DNA of 64,000 nt from Mycolicibacterium alvei (GTDB lineage: Bacteria > Actinomycetota > Actinomycetes > Mycobacteriales > Mycobacteriaceae), in the NCBI RefSeq assembly GCF_010727325.1, contig NZ_AP022565.1:4960001-5024000 (forward strand), read 5' to 3'. The notes under the pieces were generated by a model that searched no databases, had not been told where the DNA came from, and saw only the letters and a program-made list of their open reading frames with translations. This document shows, piece after piece, positions 50,296 to 60,187 of the stretch; the stretch's first letter is position 1; every line of letters starts with the position of its first letter. The position numbers and the translations under genes were made by a program.

Positions 50296-51705
50296 CTACT
50301 CGCCGCGCTTGACCTTCGCCATGGCCAGCACGTCGAGACGCTTGTCCAACTCGGCCTCCGACAGCTTGTCGCCGATCAGGCCGCGGTCGATCACGGTCTG
50401 GCGGATGGTCTTTTTCTCCTTGAGGGCCTGCTTGGCGACCTTGGCGGCCTCCTCGTAGCCGATCGCCGAGTTCAGCGGCGTCACGATCGACGGGGAGGAC
50501 TCGGCCAGAGTGCGCAGATGATCCTCGTTGGCAACCAGGCCGTCGATGCACTTCTCGGCGAACAACCGAGACACGTTGGCCAGCAAGGTGAACGACTCGA
50601 GCACGTTGCGCGCCATCATCGGGATGTAGACGTTCAGCTCAAAGGCACCCGACAGGCCACCGACGGTGACTGCGGCGTCGTTGCCGATGACCTGCGCGGC
50701 CACCTGGGTAACCGCCTCGGGCAGAACGGGATTGACCTTGCCCGGCATGATCGAGCTGCCCGGCTGCAGGTCCGGCAGTGCGATCTCGCCGAGGCCGGTC
50801 AGCGGGCCCGAACCCATCCAGCGCACGTCGTTGGCGATCTTGGTCAGCGAGGCGGCGATGGTCTTGAGCGCGCCCGATGCCTCGACCAACCCGTCGCGGG
50901 CCGCCTGGGCCTCGAACGCGTCTGCGGCGGTGCGCAATTCGGCCAGACCGGTCTGGTTGACCAGCACGTCGACCACCTTGGGTCCGAAACCGTCGGGGGC
51001 GTTGAGCCCGGTGCCCACGGCGGTACCGCCGATGGCGAGCTCGCCCAGGCGGGGCAGCGTGGCCTTCACTCTTTCGATGCCGGCCTCGATCTGACGGGCG
51101 TAGCCACCGAACTCCTGGCCCAGCGTCACCGGGACGGCGTCCATCAGGTGGGTGCGTCCCGACTTGACCACGGTCTTCCACTGCTTGGCCTTGGCGGCCA
51201 GCGACTCGTGGAGCACCTCGAGTGCCGGAATCAGGTGGCGCACAGCGGCTTCGGTGGCCGCGATGTGAGTGGCGGTCGGGAACGTGTCATTGGAGCTCTG
51301 CGACATGTTCACGTCGTCGTTGGGGTGGACCGTCACGCCGTTGCGGGCGGCGATCGAGGCGATCACCTCGTTGGCGTTCATGTTCGAGCTGGTGCCCGAG
51401 CCGGTCTGGAACACATCGATCGGGAACTGGTCGTCGTGCAGGCCGTCGGCGATCTCGCCGGCCGCGGCGATGATGGCGTCGGCCTTCTCGGCGGCCAGCA
51501 GGCCCAGGTCCTTGTTGACCTGCGCGCAGGCCGCCTTCAGCAGGCCCAGCGCGCGGATCTGGGTGCGCTCCAGCCCGCGGAAGGAGATCGGGAAGTTCTC
51601 CACGGCGCGCTGGGTCTGCGCCCGCCACAGGGCGTTGACCGGCACCCGGACCTCGCCCATGGTGTCGTGCTCGATGCGGTATTCGACGTCGGTGTCGGAG
51701 CTCAT
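50296..51705 (-). CDS. fum: fumarate hydratase, class II
   Basis: A 469-residue class II fumarase. [15 protein letters not shown] is the fumarase/aspartase signature with the catalytic serine, [14 protein letters not shown] near 140 and [19 protein letters not shown] near 188 complete the active site. It interconverts fumarate and malate in the TCA cycle. AAGGTCAGC precedes the ATG. The gene lies 18 nt downstream of glpX and is probably co-transcribed with it, as Rv1099c-Rv1098c. Confidence 0.95.
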   Translation of the reverse strand: MSSDTDVEYRIEHDTMGEVRVPVNALWRAQTQRAVENFPISFRGLERTQIRALGLLKAACAQVNKDLGLLAAEKADAIIAAAGEIADGLHDDQFPIDVFQTGSGTSSNMNANEVIASIAARNGVTVHPNDDVNMSQSSNDTFPTATHIAATEAAVRHLIPALEVLHESLAAKAKQWKTVVKSGRTHLMDAVPVTLGQEFGGYARQIEAGIERVKATLPRLGELAIGGTAVGTGLNAPDGFGPKVVDVLVNQTGLAELRTAADAFEAQAARDGLVEASGALKTIAASLTKIANDVRWMGSGPLTGLGEIALPDLQPGSSIMPGKVNPVLPEAVTQVAAQVIGNDAAVTVGGLSGAFELNVYIPMMARNVLESFTLLANVSRLFAEKCIDGLVANEDHLRTLAESSPSIVTPLNSAIGYEEAAKVAKQALKEKKTIRQTVIDRGLIGDKLSEAELDKRLDVLAMAKVKRGE

Positions 51706-51723
51706 GCTGACCTTTCTGACCAG

Positions 51724-52752
51724 TTACGGGAGCGGGTAGGCGGCGGTCTTGTCGCCGGTGAAATCGATGGCGGAGTACTCGTTGAGTTTGGTCAGCCGGT
51801 GGTAGGCCTCGATCATCCGGACGGTGCCGGACTTGGATCGCATCACGATGGACTGGGTGGTGCACCCGCCGGGGTAGTACTGCACGCCCTTGAGCAGGTC
51901 ACCGTCGGTGACGCCGGTGGCGCAGAAGAAGACGTTGTCACCCGAGACCAGGTCGTCGGTCGACAGCACCTGGTCCAGGTCGTAGCCGGCGTCGATGGCC
52001 TTCTGGCGTTCGGCGTCGTCGGTGGGGGCCAGCTGGGCCTGGATCGCACCACCCATGCAGCGGATCGCGGCCGCGGCGATGATGCCCTCGGGGGTGCCGC
52101 CGATACCGGCCAGGATGTCGGTGCCCGAGTTGGGCCGACAGGCCGAGATCGCGCCTGCGACGTCGCCGTCGGTGATCAGCCTGATGCGGGCGCCGGCGGC
52201 GCGGGCATCGTCGATCAGCTGGGTGTGGCGCGGCCGGTCCAGGATGCACACGGTCAGATCGCTCACCGAGGCGCCACGCGCCTTGGCCACCCGGCGGATG
52301 TTCTCGCCGATCGGGGCGGTGATGTCGATGGCGTCGGCGCATTCGGGGCCGACGGCGATCTTGTTCATGTAGAACACCGCCGACGGGTCGAACATCGCGC
52401 CGCGCTCGGCGACGGCCAGCACCGAGATGGCATTGGGCATGCCCTTGCTCATCAGTGTGGTGCCGTCGACCGGGTCGACGGCGAAGTCGCATTCGGGGCC
52501 GTCGCCGTTACCGACCTCTTCGCCGTTGAAGAGCATCGGGGCTTCGTCTTTCTCGCCCTCGCCGATCACCACGACACCGCGCATCGACACCGAGTTGACC
52601 AGCTCACGCATGGCGTCGACGGCAGCCCCGTCACCGCCCTCCTTGTCGCCGCGACCCACCCAGCGGCCCGCGGCCATGGCGCCGGCCTCGGTTACCCGGA
52701 CGAGCTCAAGGGCAAGGTTGCGATCCGGGGCTTCCCCCCGCGTGGGACTCAT
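51724..52752 (-). CDS. glpX: fructose-1,6-bisphosphatase class II
   Basis: A 342-residue GlpX-type phosphatase. EGEKDEAPM and [16 protein letters not shown] are the metal-binding motifs (Li+-sensitive phosphatase superfamily), and TDGDVAGA and [13 protein letters not shown] follow. It dephosphorylates fructose 1,6-bisphosphate in gluconeogenesis. ATG 52752 ([12 protein letters not shown]) is chosen; an in-frame ATG at 52809 overlaps the divergent gene's start. It is the upstream gene of the glpX-fum pair. Confidence 0.94.
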   Translation of the reverse strand: MSPTRGEAPDRNLALELVRVTEAGAMAAGRWVGRGDKEGGDGAAVDAMRELVNSVSMRGVVVIGEGEKDEAPMLFNGEEVGNGDGPECDFAVDPVDGTTLMSKGMPNAISVLAVAERGAMFDPSAVFYMNKIAVGPECADAIDITAPIGENIRRVAKARGASVSDLTVCILDRPRHTQLIDDARAAGARIRLITDGDVAGAISACRPNSGTDILAGIGGTPEGIIAAAAIRCMGGAIQAQLAPTDDAERQKAIDAGYDLDQVLSTDDLVSGDNVFFCATGVTDGDLLKGVQYYPGGCTTQSIVMRSKSGTVRMIEAYHRLTKLNEYSAIDFTGDKTAAYPLP

Positions 52753-52807
52753 GGCCCAGATTGTCCCAGAACGGGCCGCGGGTTTGGGAGCTGGGATACT
52801 GGCAGCC

Positions 52808-53446
52808 ATGTCCGATCAGCCCACCGCCCAGCCGACGCCTGCCCCCAAACCGGCAAAGGCACGGTTACTGCAGGACGGCCGGGACATGTTCTGGTCGATG
52901 GTGCCGCTGGTGGTGGCCTGCGTCGTGTTGGCCGGGATGCTCGGAATGTGCTCATTTCAGGCGGCCGGACCCGGGGCGGGCCCGGCGCCGGAATTCGATG
53001 CGCCGGCTGCCCTGCAGGCCGACGCCGACGCGCTGAAGATCCCCATCCGGATGCCCCAGCTGCCCGAAGGCTGGCGGCCGAACTCCGGCAGCCGCCACGG
53101 CATCGACGGCGGTGTGACGTTGCCCGACGGGCAGCACGGCCGCGCGGTGTCCTCGCGTATCGGCTACCTGGCACCCAACGGGAAGTATCTGAGCCTGACC
53201 CAGAGCAATGCCGACGAGGCCGCGCTGGTGGCCTCGATCAAGCCGGATTCGTACCCGTCGGGTACTCAGAATGTCGACGGGGTGACCTGGGTGGTCTACG
53301 AGAGCAGCGACCCGGAACCGGTGTGGACGACGCGGCTGCGCGGGCCGGCGCAGGTCGCCATCACAGGTGCCGGTGGTACTGATGAGTACCGTACGCTGGC
53401 GAGTGCGACGCAGAAGCAGTCGCCGCTGCCGATGAAGCGGCCGTGA
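52808..53446 (+). CDS. DUF4245 membrane-anchored protein (Rv1100-type)
   Basis: A 212-residue protein: 30 hydrophilic residues, one transmembrane helix ([20 protein letters not shown], ~31-50), then an extracytoplasmic DUF4245 domain ([44 protein letters not shown]). The family is actinobacterial and uncharacterised. It is divergent from glpX with 55 bp between the start codons, as Rv1100 and Rv1099c are. Confidence 0.83.
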   Translation: MSDQPTAQPTPAPKPAKARLLQDGRDMFWSMVPLVVACVVLAGMLGMCSFQAAGPGAGPAPEFDAPAALQADADALKIPIRMPQLPEGWRPNSGSRHGIDGGVTLPDGQHGRAVSSRIGYLAPNGKYLSLTQSNADEAALVASIKPDSYPSGTQNVDGVTWVVYESSDPEPVWTTRLRGPAQVAITGAGGTDEYRTLASATQKQSPLPMKRP

Positions 53447-53457
53447 CGCACTAACGG

Positions 53458-54273
53458 ATGGAGCCCGTGTTGTCGTCGCCAGTTGCAGATCTCACCGGGT
53501 GGACGGTCACCCCCTTCACCGCCGCCGACCAGACCTACGACGTGTACCGCAAGGGCCAAGGCCCCGGTGTCGTCCTGATTCCCGAGATCCCCGGCCTGCA
53601 TCCCGGCGTCCTCGCGCTGGGCAACCACCTGGTGGACAACGGCTTCACGGTGGCCGCGCCGTCACTGTTCGGCACCCCGGGTGCGGCGGCGGTGCGTCCG
53701 GGTGCCATCGGTGTCCTGGTGAAAGCGTGCGTGACACGGGAGTTTTCGGCATTCGCCACCAATGCCGACCGGCCCGTCGCGCACTACCTACGGGCACTGG
53801 CCCGCGACCTCAATGCCAATACCCCTGGTAAAGGTGTGGGCGTCATCGGGCAGTGCTTCACCGGTGGGTTCGCCCTCGCTGCCGCAGTGGACGACAGCGT
53901 GCTGGCCCCGGTGCTGAGCCAGCCGTCGGTGCCGATACCCCTCACGGCGGCGCAGAAGCGCGATCCGGGAATGTCGGAGGCCGAGCTCAAGATCATCGAA
54001 CAGCGTGCCGCTGACGACGGCCTGTGCGCGCTGGCCCTGCGGTTCAGTCAGGACCGGATGGTGCCGGGGGAGCGGTTCGCCACCCTCAAGGCGCGGCTGG
54101 GCGATGCGTTCGAGGTCATCGAGATCGACTCGACAAAGGGCAATGCCGCCGGCATCCCGGCGTCAGCACATTCGGTGCTGACCGCCGAGGTGCGTGAGGT
54201 CGACGGGCATCCTGCGTATGAGGCGCGTAAGCGGGTGGTGGCGTTTCTCACCGCGCGACTGAGCGCGAATTAG
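53458..54273 (+). CDS. dienelactone hydrolase family protein
   Basis: A 271-residue alpha/beta hydrolase of the DLH type. The nucleophile is Cys133 in GQCFTGGFA, Glu43 in IPEIPGL is the DLH-specific glutamate, and the SAHSVLT histidine near 237 completes the triad. Typical substrates are dienelactones from aromatic breakdown, but many members have unknown esters. No aromatic-degradation genes lie nearby. It follows the DUF4245 gene by 11 nt and overlaps the convergent permease gene by 4 nt. Confidence 0.85.
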   Translation: MEPVLSSPVADLTGWTVTPFTAADQTYDVYRKGQGPGVVLIPEIPGLHPGVLALGNHLVDNGFTVAAPSLFGTPGAAAVRPGAIGVLVKACVTREFSAFATNADRPVAHYLRALARDLNANTPGKGVGVIGQCFTGGFALAAAVDDSVLAPVLSQPSVPIPLTAAQKRDPGMSEAELKIIEQRAADDGLCALALRFSQDRMVPGERFATLKARLGDAFEVIEIDSTKGNAAGIPASAHSVLTAEVREVDGHPAYEARKRVVAFLTARLSAN

Positions 54274-55484
54274 CTGGAGGTGCGGCTGCCGGTTTCGGCC
54301 TCGGCCGTTTCGGATTCGGGCTCGGCCCGGGGTACGTCGGGCTTGCCGCCGAGCCGTTTCTGGAACCAGGCCCACAACCGCCGCCACGGGCTCTGTCCCG
54401 GCACGTCGGGTTCGTCGGTTTCGAGCTCGACGCCCTTGTAGACGGCCAGGTACACCATGACCGTGGTGGCGATGATAATCATCAGCACCGGCCCGATCAC
54501 GATCCCGAAGAAGCCGAACATCGAGATGCCGGCGAACACCGCCAGCAGCATCAGGGCGGGGTCGAGCCGGGCCGCCTTGGGCACCAGCCACGGGCGCAGC
54601 AGATTGTCGATGTTGGTGACCACCAGCAGGTGGAACACCACGACGAAGATACCGCCGATGACGTTGCCGAAGAACATCATTCCGATGCCGAACGGAATGG
54701 TCACGATACCGCCGCCGAGCGGGATCACCGACAGCGCGGTCAACAGGATCGCGAAGACGAAGAATCCCTCGTGGAAGCCGGCGATGTAGATGGATATCGC
54801 GCCGGCCACGCCCTGGCAGAACGCGATCACGAACTGGCCCTTGACCGTTCCCTTCACCATGGCGCCGGTCTTGGCCAGGTACAGGTCGGTGATCTCCTCG
54901 CCGAGCGGGTTCAGCCGGCGGATCAGGGTGGCGATCTCATTCCTGTTGACCAGCATCGAGATGAACACGTACAGGAAGATGATCGACGAGGTGATCGCGC
55001 CGACCATGCCACCGACCGCGCCCTGCAGGATGCCGAGCAACCATTCGCCGAGGTGCTGAGCCAGCTTGACCACGGTGTCGCGCAACGAATCCGCGGTGAG
55101 GTGGATGTCGAGGAAGGGCACCCGTTGCAGCAGTGAGTTGACGAATTGCAGCGTCCGGTCGCCGAGCGTGCTGAGGTCGGTGTTGCCGATCCAGTTGCTG
55201 ACCGTGTTGACCAATTGGGTGATCTGCACGATGGCCATGAACACCACGAGCGATATCGGGATGATCACCATGAGGATGGCGACCAACAGGGTCAGCGTGG
55301 CCGATAAGCCGGTGCCCAGACGGCGCTGAAACCGTTGGTACAGCGGGGTGAACAAGTAGGCGCCCACCGCGGCCATCACGATCAGGACGAAGAAGCCGCG
55401 CAGGAAGTAGGCCCCGAGCAACAGGGCCAGCACGGTGAAGACCGCCAACGCACGCTTCTGGGTGAGGGTGAACTCGTCTTTCAT
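54270..55484 (-). CDS. AI-2E/YdiK-family permease (Rv1101c-type)
   Basis: A 404-residue protein with seven to eight transmembrane segments and the AI-2E transporter family pattern, including VIPLGGGIVTIPFGIG and VVFHLLVVTNIDNLLRP near residues 240-285. Family members export signals or act as sodium/proton antiporters; no substrate is shown here. The C-terminal ~60 residues are a charged cytosolic tail. ATG 55484 gives MKDEFTLTQKR. It ends tail to tail with the dienelactone hydrolase gene, with a 4-nt overlap. Confidence 0.85.
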   Translation of the reverse strand: MKDEFTLTQKRALAVFTVLALLLGAYFLRGFFVLIVMAAVGAYLFTPLYQRFQRRLGTGLSATLTLLVAILMVIIPISLVVFMAIVQITQLVNTVSNWIGNTDLSTLGDRTLQFVNSLLQRVPFLDIHLTADSLRDTVVKLAQHLGEWLLGILQGAVGGMVGAITSSIIFLYVFISMLVNRNEIATLIRRLNPLGEEITDLYLAKTGAMVKGTVKGQFVIAFCQGVAGAISIYIAGFHEGFFVFAILLTALSVIPLGGGIVTIPFGIGMMFFGNVIGGIFVVVFHLLVVTNIDNLLRPWLVPKAARLDPALMLLAVFAGISMFGFFGIVIGPVLMIIIATTVMVYLAVYKGVELETDEPDVPGQSPWRRLWAWFQKRLGGKPDVPRAEPESETAEAETGSRTSS

Positions 55485-55517
55485 GGGTCCCTTCCCGCCG
55501 TTGGGCTGACCCTATCC

Positions 55518-56339
55518 TCATGCCGGGTGGCGCGCGGCCTGGCCGGCGCGTTGTGAGGCGACGAACTTGACGGACAGCCGCTGCATGAGGCCGGGCGCCA
55601 ACCGGGCGAGCAGCCAGGAGGCATGAGCGCGACGGGGTTTGACCAGGATGGCCTTGTTGGCGGCGATGGCGCGCAGGGTGTCGGCGGCCAGTCGGTCGGC
55701 GTCGTAGGCGGTCTTGACCCCCTGGCCCTGCAGGAAGTAATCACGCCCGACGAATCCGCCGACCGCGCCTTTGTCCAGGATCGGCGTCTCGACCGCGGCC
55801 GGGCACACCGCCAGCACGCCCACACCGTGGGCCGCCGCCTCCGAGCGCAGGGCCAGGGACAACCCGACGACGGCATGCTTGGTCATCACATAGCTGGTGA
55901 GCTGGCCCGCGGCGGCCAAGCCGGCCATCGACGCGGTGTTGACGATGTGGCCGTGGCCCTGCCGGATCATCTGCGGATACGCGGCGGCGACACCGTGGAC
56001 GACGCCGCGCACGTTGATGTCGATGATGGCGTTCCACTGGTCCAGCGTGAGCAGTTCGGTGTCGCCGCCCCAGACGATGCCCGCGTTGTTGAACATCAGA
56101 TCGAGCTTTCCGGCCCGCTCCACGACGCCGTCGACCGCGGCCTGCACCGCGGCCGCATCGGTGACGTCGAGACGTGCCGACCGGGCGCCGAGAGGCGCAG
56201 CGGTCTGCGCGGCGGCACCTTCGTCGATGTCGGTGCAGAGCACCTCGGCGCCGGCGGCGACCAAGGCGCGGCACAGCGCTGCACCGATACCGGACCCGGC
56301 GCCGGTGACGATCGCCTGTTTACCGGCGAGCCTGCTCAC
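55518..56339 (-). CDS. short-chain dehydrogenase (SDR), third gene of operon
   Basis: A 273-residue classical SDR: TGAGSGIGAALC (NAD(P)-binding), NNAGIVWGG, and the catalytic SYVMTKH with Tyr and Lys (YxxxK). LCTDIDE suggests NAD(H) preference. The last ~50 residues are basic and hydrophobic (LKPRRAHAS-like stretch), which hints at membrane contact. The GTG start at 56339 overlaps the previous stop as GTGA. Substrate unknown; the operon context points to steroid or isoprenoid alcohols. Confidence 0.86.
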   Translation of the reverse strand: MSRLAGKQAIVTGAGSGIGAALCRALVAAGAEVLCTDIDEGAAAQTAAPLGARSARLDVTDAAAVQAAVDGVVERAGKLDLMFNNAGIVWGGDTELLTLDQWNAIIDINVRGVVHGVAAAYPQMIRQGHGHIVNTASMAGLAAAGQLTSYVMTKHAVVGLSLALRSEAAAHGVGVLAVCPAAVETPILDKGAVGGFVGRDYFLQGQGVKTAYDADRLAADTLRAIAANKAILVKPRRAHASWLLARLAPGLMQRLSVKFVASQRAGQAARHPA

Positions 56340-57109
56340 CCCTGGGCCAGCTTCATGACATGGCCGAGGATGTCCGGATAGCGCTTGAGGTGCGCGCCGC
56401 CGTTGAGATCGAGCACCTCGCCGGTCAGCCACGATGCTTGCGGCGAACACAGGAACACCACCGCGGCAGCGATGTCCTCGGGGGTTCCGCTGCGGCCCAG
56501 CGCAGTGTTCTCGACGTACTCCTCGACGACTCCGGGGATCATCGCCGCGGGATCGGTCAGCGGGGTTTTCACGAATCCCGGCGCGATCGCGTTGACCCGG
56601 ATACCGCGCGGGCCCATTTCCAGTGCGGCCACCTGCGTCAGCATCGACAGCCCGGCCTTGGCCGCGCAGTAGGCGCTCATGCCGGCCGCGGGCTGGCGTC
56701 CGTTCAGCGACGAAATCGACACCAGGACACCACCTTCGGGCAGGTTGCGGCCGGCGTGCTTGGCGACGATGAACCCGCCGTTGAGGCAGACGTCGACTAC
56801 GGAGCGGAAGTCCTCGACCGCCAGGTCGGTGATCAGGCCGATATTGCTGAACCCCGCGCAGTTGAGCACGACATGAATAGAGCCGGCGCGGGTAACTTCA
56901 GCGAACAACTTCTGCACCGCGTCCTCGTCGGTGACGTCGACGTAGGCGCTGGTGTGCGGTGCACCGAGCTGGGCGGCCCGGGCCGCCGCGCCGTCGGCGT
57001 CACGGTCGGCGACAACGATGCGGCAGCCGTCGGCGGCCAGGGCCTGCGCGCTGGCCCAGCCGATCCCCGAGGCCCCGCCGATGACGATCGCTACGCGTTC
57101 GGTGGTCAT
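56336..57109 (-). CDS. short-chain dehydrogenase (SDR), second gene of operon
   Basis: A 257-residue classical SDR: IGGASGIGWASA (cofactor loop), VVADRDADG (Asp suggests NAD), NCAGFSN, and the catalytic SAYCAAKAG (YxxxK), with the IRVNAIAPGFVKTP motif. It is a typical 3-oxoacyl/steroid-type dehydrogenase but is not assignable to a substrate. The ATG at 57109 overlaps the stop of the epimerase-like gene by ATGA, and its own stop overlaps the next start, so all three genes are translationally coupled. Confidence 0.88.
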   Translation of the reverse strand: MTTERVAIVIGGASGIGWASAQALAADGCRIVVADRDADGAAARAAQLGAPHTSAYVDVTDEDAVQKLFAEVTRAGSIHVVLNCAGFSNIGLITDLAVEDFRSVVDVCLNGGFIVAKHAGRNLPEGGVLVSISSLNGRQPAAGMSAYCAAKAGLSMLTQVAALEMGPRGIRVNAIAPGFVKTPLTDPAAMIPGVVEEYVENTALGRSGTPEDIAAAVVFLCSPQASWLTGEVLDLNGGAHLKRYPDILGHVMKLAQG

Positions 57110-58185
57110 GCCTGGTTCCCGTCCGGTCGGTGGTCGCCCCACTTCTTGTCGATGGCGTTCCACGGGTCGGCCAACTGTCCCGGATAGTCCTTGTAGGCGG
57201 ACTTCGACCGCAGGAACGCGCGGATCAGGGGTGCCGCCAGTCCGATCGGGAAACGCTTCAACCCGGCGTTGGCCCTGGTGTCTGCCAAGAGCTGCGGCCA
57301 CGAGTGGTGCTGGAATCCGAGCACTTCCTGCGCGCGGCTGGTGTCCATCCAGTCGGTCGCGAACCAGGCCGCGTCGTCATCGGGGTTGCCGGGCCGGCCG
57401 ATCGGCAGGCCGCCCTTGATACCCATCGCAGCGGCCGCTTGCGAACCGACGGCGGACTGGATGTGACGGTGTGTTTCAGGGTCGCCGCCGATCAGCAGAA
57501 CCTCGTGATTGGCGGTCTCGGTCGGGACCGTGGTGGCGGCGACGAACGCCGCCGCAACATCACGAACGTCGACGGTCTGCAGCCGCCCGTCGGCGGGCAG
57601 GACACTCTCGAACGAGATGAGGTCGACGTCGATGCCGAGGCTGAACTGCGAGCTCATCACGCCACCGAGACGAAGGATCAGCCAGTCCAGTTTCGAGGCC
57701 CGTACCAGGGCTTCGGCCTCGACCTTGTGCGCGCCGTAGATGTCGGAGGCGTTGGTCGGGGTGTCGGGGGTCAGTACGTCATCGATGTGGTGCGGGTTGC
57801 GGGCACCGTAAACCGCGATACTCGACGCCTGGACGAACCGGGGCGGGGTGGGTTGGGCCTCGGCAGCGCGGAGCAGTGCTGCGGTGGCCTCGACGTTGAC
57901 CTTGCGGGCCAGCCCGCGGCGCATGTAGCAGAACGGCGGGATGATCGCGGCGAGGTGGATGATCGCCGCCGGGGCAACCGCGGTCACCAGTGCGTCGACG
58001 GCGGCAGAATCGGTCAGGTCGGCCCAGCGCACCTGTACGGCTGCCGGGAGTGCAGCGGCGGCCTTGCGGTTCGCCGGCACGTCGAGATCGGTCGCGACGA
58101 CCGTGCGTCCGCCGGCGGCCAGGGTCTTCACGACGGCGGAGCCCACCAAACCGAACGCACCGGTAACCAAAACAGCCTCGGACAT
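57106..58185 (-). CDS. NAD-dependent epimerase/3beta-HSD-like dehydrogenase, first gene of operon
   Basis: A 359-residue extended SDR. VTGAFGLVGSAVVK binds the dinucleotide, VVATDLDVP favours NAD, and the catalytic YGAHK (YxxxK) lies near residue 147. Length and layout fit the sugar-epimerase/3beta-hydroxysteroid dehydrogenase group; it differs from Rv1106c, the H37Rv 3beta-HSD. ATG 58185 has AAGGAGG immediately upstream. A KstR-type operator lies 12 bp before the start, so this operon may belong to the cholesterol regulon and the enzyme may act on a steroid alcohol (inference). Confidence 0.84.
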   Translation of the reverse strand: MSEAVLVTGAFGLVGSAVVKTLAAGGRTVVATDLDVPANRKAAAALPAAVQVRWADLTDSAAVDALVTAVAPAAIIHLAAIIPPFCYMRRGLARKVNVEATAALLRAAEAQPTPPRFVQASSIAVYGARNPHHIDDVLTPDTPTNASDIYGAHKVEAEALVRASKLDWLILRLGGVMSSQFSLGIDVDLISFESVLPADGRLQTVDVRDVAAAFVAATTVPTETANHEVLLIGGDPETHRHIQSAVGSQAAAAMGIKGGLPIGRPGNPDDDAAWFATDWMDTSRAQEVLGFQHHSWPQLLADTRANAGLKRFPIGLAAPLIRAFLRSKSAYKDYPGQLADPWNAIDKKWGDHRPDGNQA

Positions 58186-58197
58186 AGGCCTCCTTGC

Positions 58198-58211
58198 TAG
58201 AACGTGTTGCA
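58198..58211. promoter_or_regulatory. KstR-type operator upstream of the dehydrogenase operon
   Basis: TAGAACGTGTTGCA matches TNNAACNNGTTNNA at all fixed positions. It lies 12 bp before the first start codon of the three-gene operon, where bound repressor would block the start of transcription or early elongation. Confidence 0.6.
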
Positions 58212-58582
58212 ACCCTAGCGAACATGGGTGTGGTGTGTGTCACCGCGATCCCGACGTCGGAGTGGGTTCATCGGAGGCCGTTCGCCCGCGGGTGTTCAGC
58301 AACCGGTACCTAGGCGTCGTACTGGGGCGGCATCCGGAAAGGCGAATGTTGCTGCGGTTGCCTCAAAAGCATTGATCAATGGCGCGGTCGCGGAGTACAT
58401 GTGACCGGGGGCACATGCCACACCCCGGTGTGACGCATTTGCCGGAACGGTATTCGTTACCGGATTTGGAAATTTGCCCGAGACCTATGCAGGGTGTGGC
58501 TGTAGGTATCGACGAAAGTGAACCGATCGCAGGTGTTTGTGATGTACTCGGTTGCACGCGTCAGTAATTGGGGAGGTGCGTG
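58212..58582. other. intergenic region between the SDR operon and the small acidic-protein gene
   Basis: A 371-bp divergent region. It should hold both promoters. An imperfect palindrome (CCGGAACG...CGTTACCGG) lies near 58441-58463, and AT-rich DNA follows to 58580. I found no gene in it. Confidence 0.5.
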
Positions 58583-58858
58583 ATGTCCGAAGATGTCGTG
58601 ACAGGGGTTAACGACAACGACTCCGGCGAAATTGCCGAAGACGTTGCTGTGGGATCCTCGGTGGTTGTTTATCCGGGGACTGATGACGAATTGCACGGCG
58701 TGGTCGTCGAAGATTTTGCCGACTTGGCCGGTACCGCGGTCGACGTCGCCGGTGAGCGAATCGCGCAACCGGCGCGGCGGTGGGCGGTCAACCTCGACGA
58801 CGGCGGGCTGGTGTTCGTCGACGACGACAGCATTGCCCTTGCCGTGCAAGCGGCCTGA
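58583..58858 (+). CDS. small acidic protein of unknown function
   Basis: A 91-residue protein (MSEDVVTGVNDNDSGEIAED...), with Asp/Glu-rich ends and a middle that reads VGSSVVVYPGTDDELHGVVVEDFADLAG and WAVNLDDGGLVFVDDDSI in parts, a likely small SH3-like beta barrel. GGGGAGG lies 6 nt before the ATG, an exceptionally good ribosome binding site. It lies alone, with its stop 13 nt from the convergent P450 gene. I do not recognise the family. Confidence 0.72.
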   Translation: MSEDVVTGVNDNDSGEIAEDVAVGSSVVVYPGTDDELHGVVVEDFADLAGTAVDVAGERIAQPARRWAVNLDDGGLVFVDDDSIALAVQAA

Positions 58859-58870
58859 CTCCAGGTAGCT

Positions 58871-60070
58871 TCACCGCACGCTCAGCGGAAGCTGACGTAA
58901 CCGGCGCACCAACAGGCTGGGTTGCCATTCGGCGTCCCCGGCCGGCCGGAGGGTGTTGCCGGGGGACAGTAGGGCCGAGATCACGAGGCGGGCTTCGAGC
59001 CGGGCCAGTGCGGCCCCGAGGCAGAAGTGCCCGCCCTTGCCGAATGCCAAGTGATTCTTGACGTTCGGCCGATCCAGCCGGAACTCGTTCGGATCCTCGA
59101 ATACCGCCGGATCCCGGTTGGCCGCACCCCACAGCAGCAGTAGGTGGCTACCCGCGGGCAGTGCGATACCTGCCAGTTCGGTATCGGCCAGGACGTGCCG
59201 ATAGTGGCCCCGGAATGGGGACTCGAACCGCAATACCTCCTCCATGAACGGCGTGACCATCGCGGGATCCCGGCGCAGCCGTTCGGCGAGGTCGGGGCGT
59301 CGGCTCAGAATCCATGCCGCGCTGCCGATCAACGACGCGGTCGATTCGCCTCCCGCGCCCACCAGCTGGATCAACATGAACACCGCCGAGTCGCGGGACA
59401 CGCGTTCGGCCGCGCAGTAGGCCACGAGGTCTCCGAGCAGGTTGTCTCCCGGGTTTGCCGACGCTGCACCGAACCGTTCGGTCAGATACCCGCCGAGCTC
59501 CACGGCCGCGATCCCCGACGCGGTCAGCTGTTCGGCGTCGACCAGCCCGTCCAGCAGCTGCGTGCTGGCATAGGCCCAGGTCACCAGTCGATCCACATCC
59601 GCTGCAGGCAGTCCGAGTAGATGCGCGACCACCAGCATGGGCAGTCGGTCCGCCAAGGTAGACATCCACTCGAATTCTCCGTTTGCCCCGGCCAGCAGGT
59701 CGGCGGTGATGGCAGCGATGAACGGTTCCAATTCGGCTATCCGCTTGGCGGCCATCCGGGGCAGCACCATCTTGCGGTGGGCGGCATGGGCCGGATCGTC
59801 GGCAGTGGCCAGCACGTGGATCGGGCCGCCCGGCTCGCCCATGCCGAACGGGGCGACCGTGCCATCGGGCTGAGACCACATGGTTGCGGTGAGATTCGAC
59901 GAGAAGTCCTGGGTCCGTGCGGTGGCCTCGATCACGGCGTCGAACGATGTCACCACGAAGAACGGGGAGTCGCCGACCTGCGCCACCGGTCCCTGGACCC
60001 GCAACCGGTCGTAGAGCGGATACGGATCCTGCAGGCAGGCGGGCTCGAACAGTTCGTGTGCCAGGAGCAT
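58871..60070 (-). CDS. cytochrome P450
   Basis: A 399-residue class I bacterial P450. The heme-ligand cysteine is in FGKGGHFCLGAALA near residue 352, EEVLRFES near 278 carries the ExxR-type helix K element, and GAGGESTASLIG near 241 is the oxygen-binding I-helix. Such enzymes need ferredoxin and a reductase, neither of which is encoded nearby. The CYP family and substrate cannot be told by eye. It is divergent from a TetR regulator with an inverted repeat between them. Confidence 0.9.
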   Translation of the reverse strand: MLLAHELFEPACLQDPYPLYDRLRVQGPVAQVGDSPFFVVTSFDAVIEATARTQDFSSNLTATMWSQPDGTVAPFGMGEPGGPIHVLATADDPAHAAHRKMVLPRMAAKRIAELEPFIAAITADLLAGANGEFEWMSTLADRLPMLVVAHLLGLPAADVDRLVTWAYASTQLLDGLVDAEQLTASGIAAVELGGYLTERFGAASANPGDNLLGDLVAYCAAERVSRDSAVFMLIQLVGAGGESTASLIGSAAWILSRRPDLAERLRRDPAMVTPFMEEVLRFESPFRGHYRHVLADTELAGIALPAGSHLLLLWGAANRDPAVFEDPNEFRLDRPNVKNHLAFGKGGHFCLGAALARLEARLVISALLSPGNTLRPAGDAEWQPSLLVRRLRQLPLSVR

Positions 60071-60187
60071 TGGGCCAGGTTGGCCGGTGAATCCGGGCCC
60101 GTCAATGAGGCCCGGACAGGTTGATACTCGCCTCCTGGGCTCCCTGGCGCCAGCTGTCTCAGGGCGGGGTGGTGACCTGCACGCCGG

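Noticed and set aside
58441..58463. SigE/SigH-type promoter (GGAAC...GTT) before the small acidic gene
   Set aside because: The spacing between GGAAC and GTT is about 7 nt, far short of the 16-20 needed; it is better described as an imperfect palindrome.
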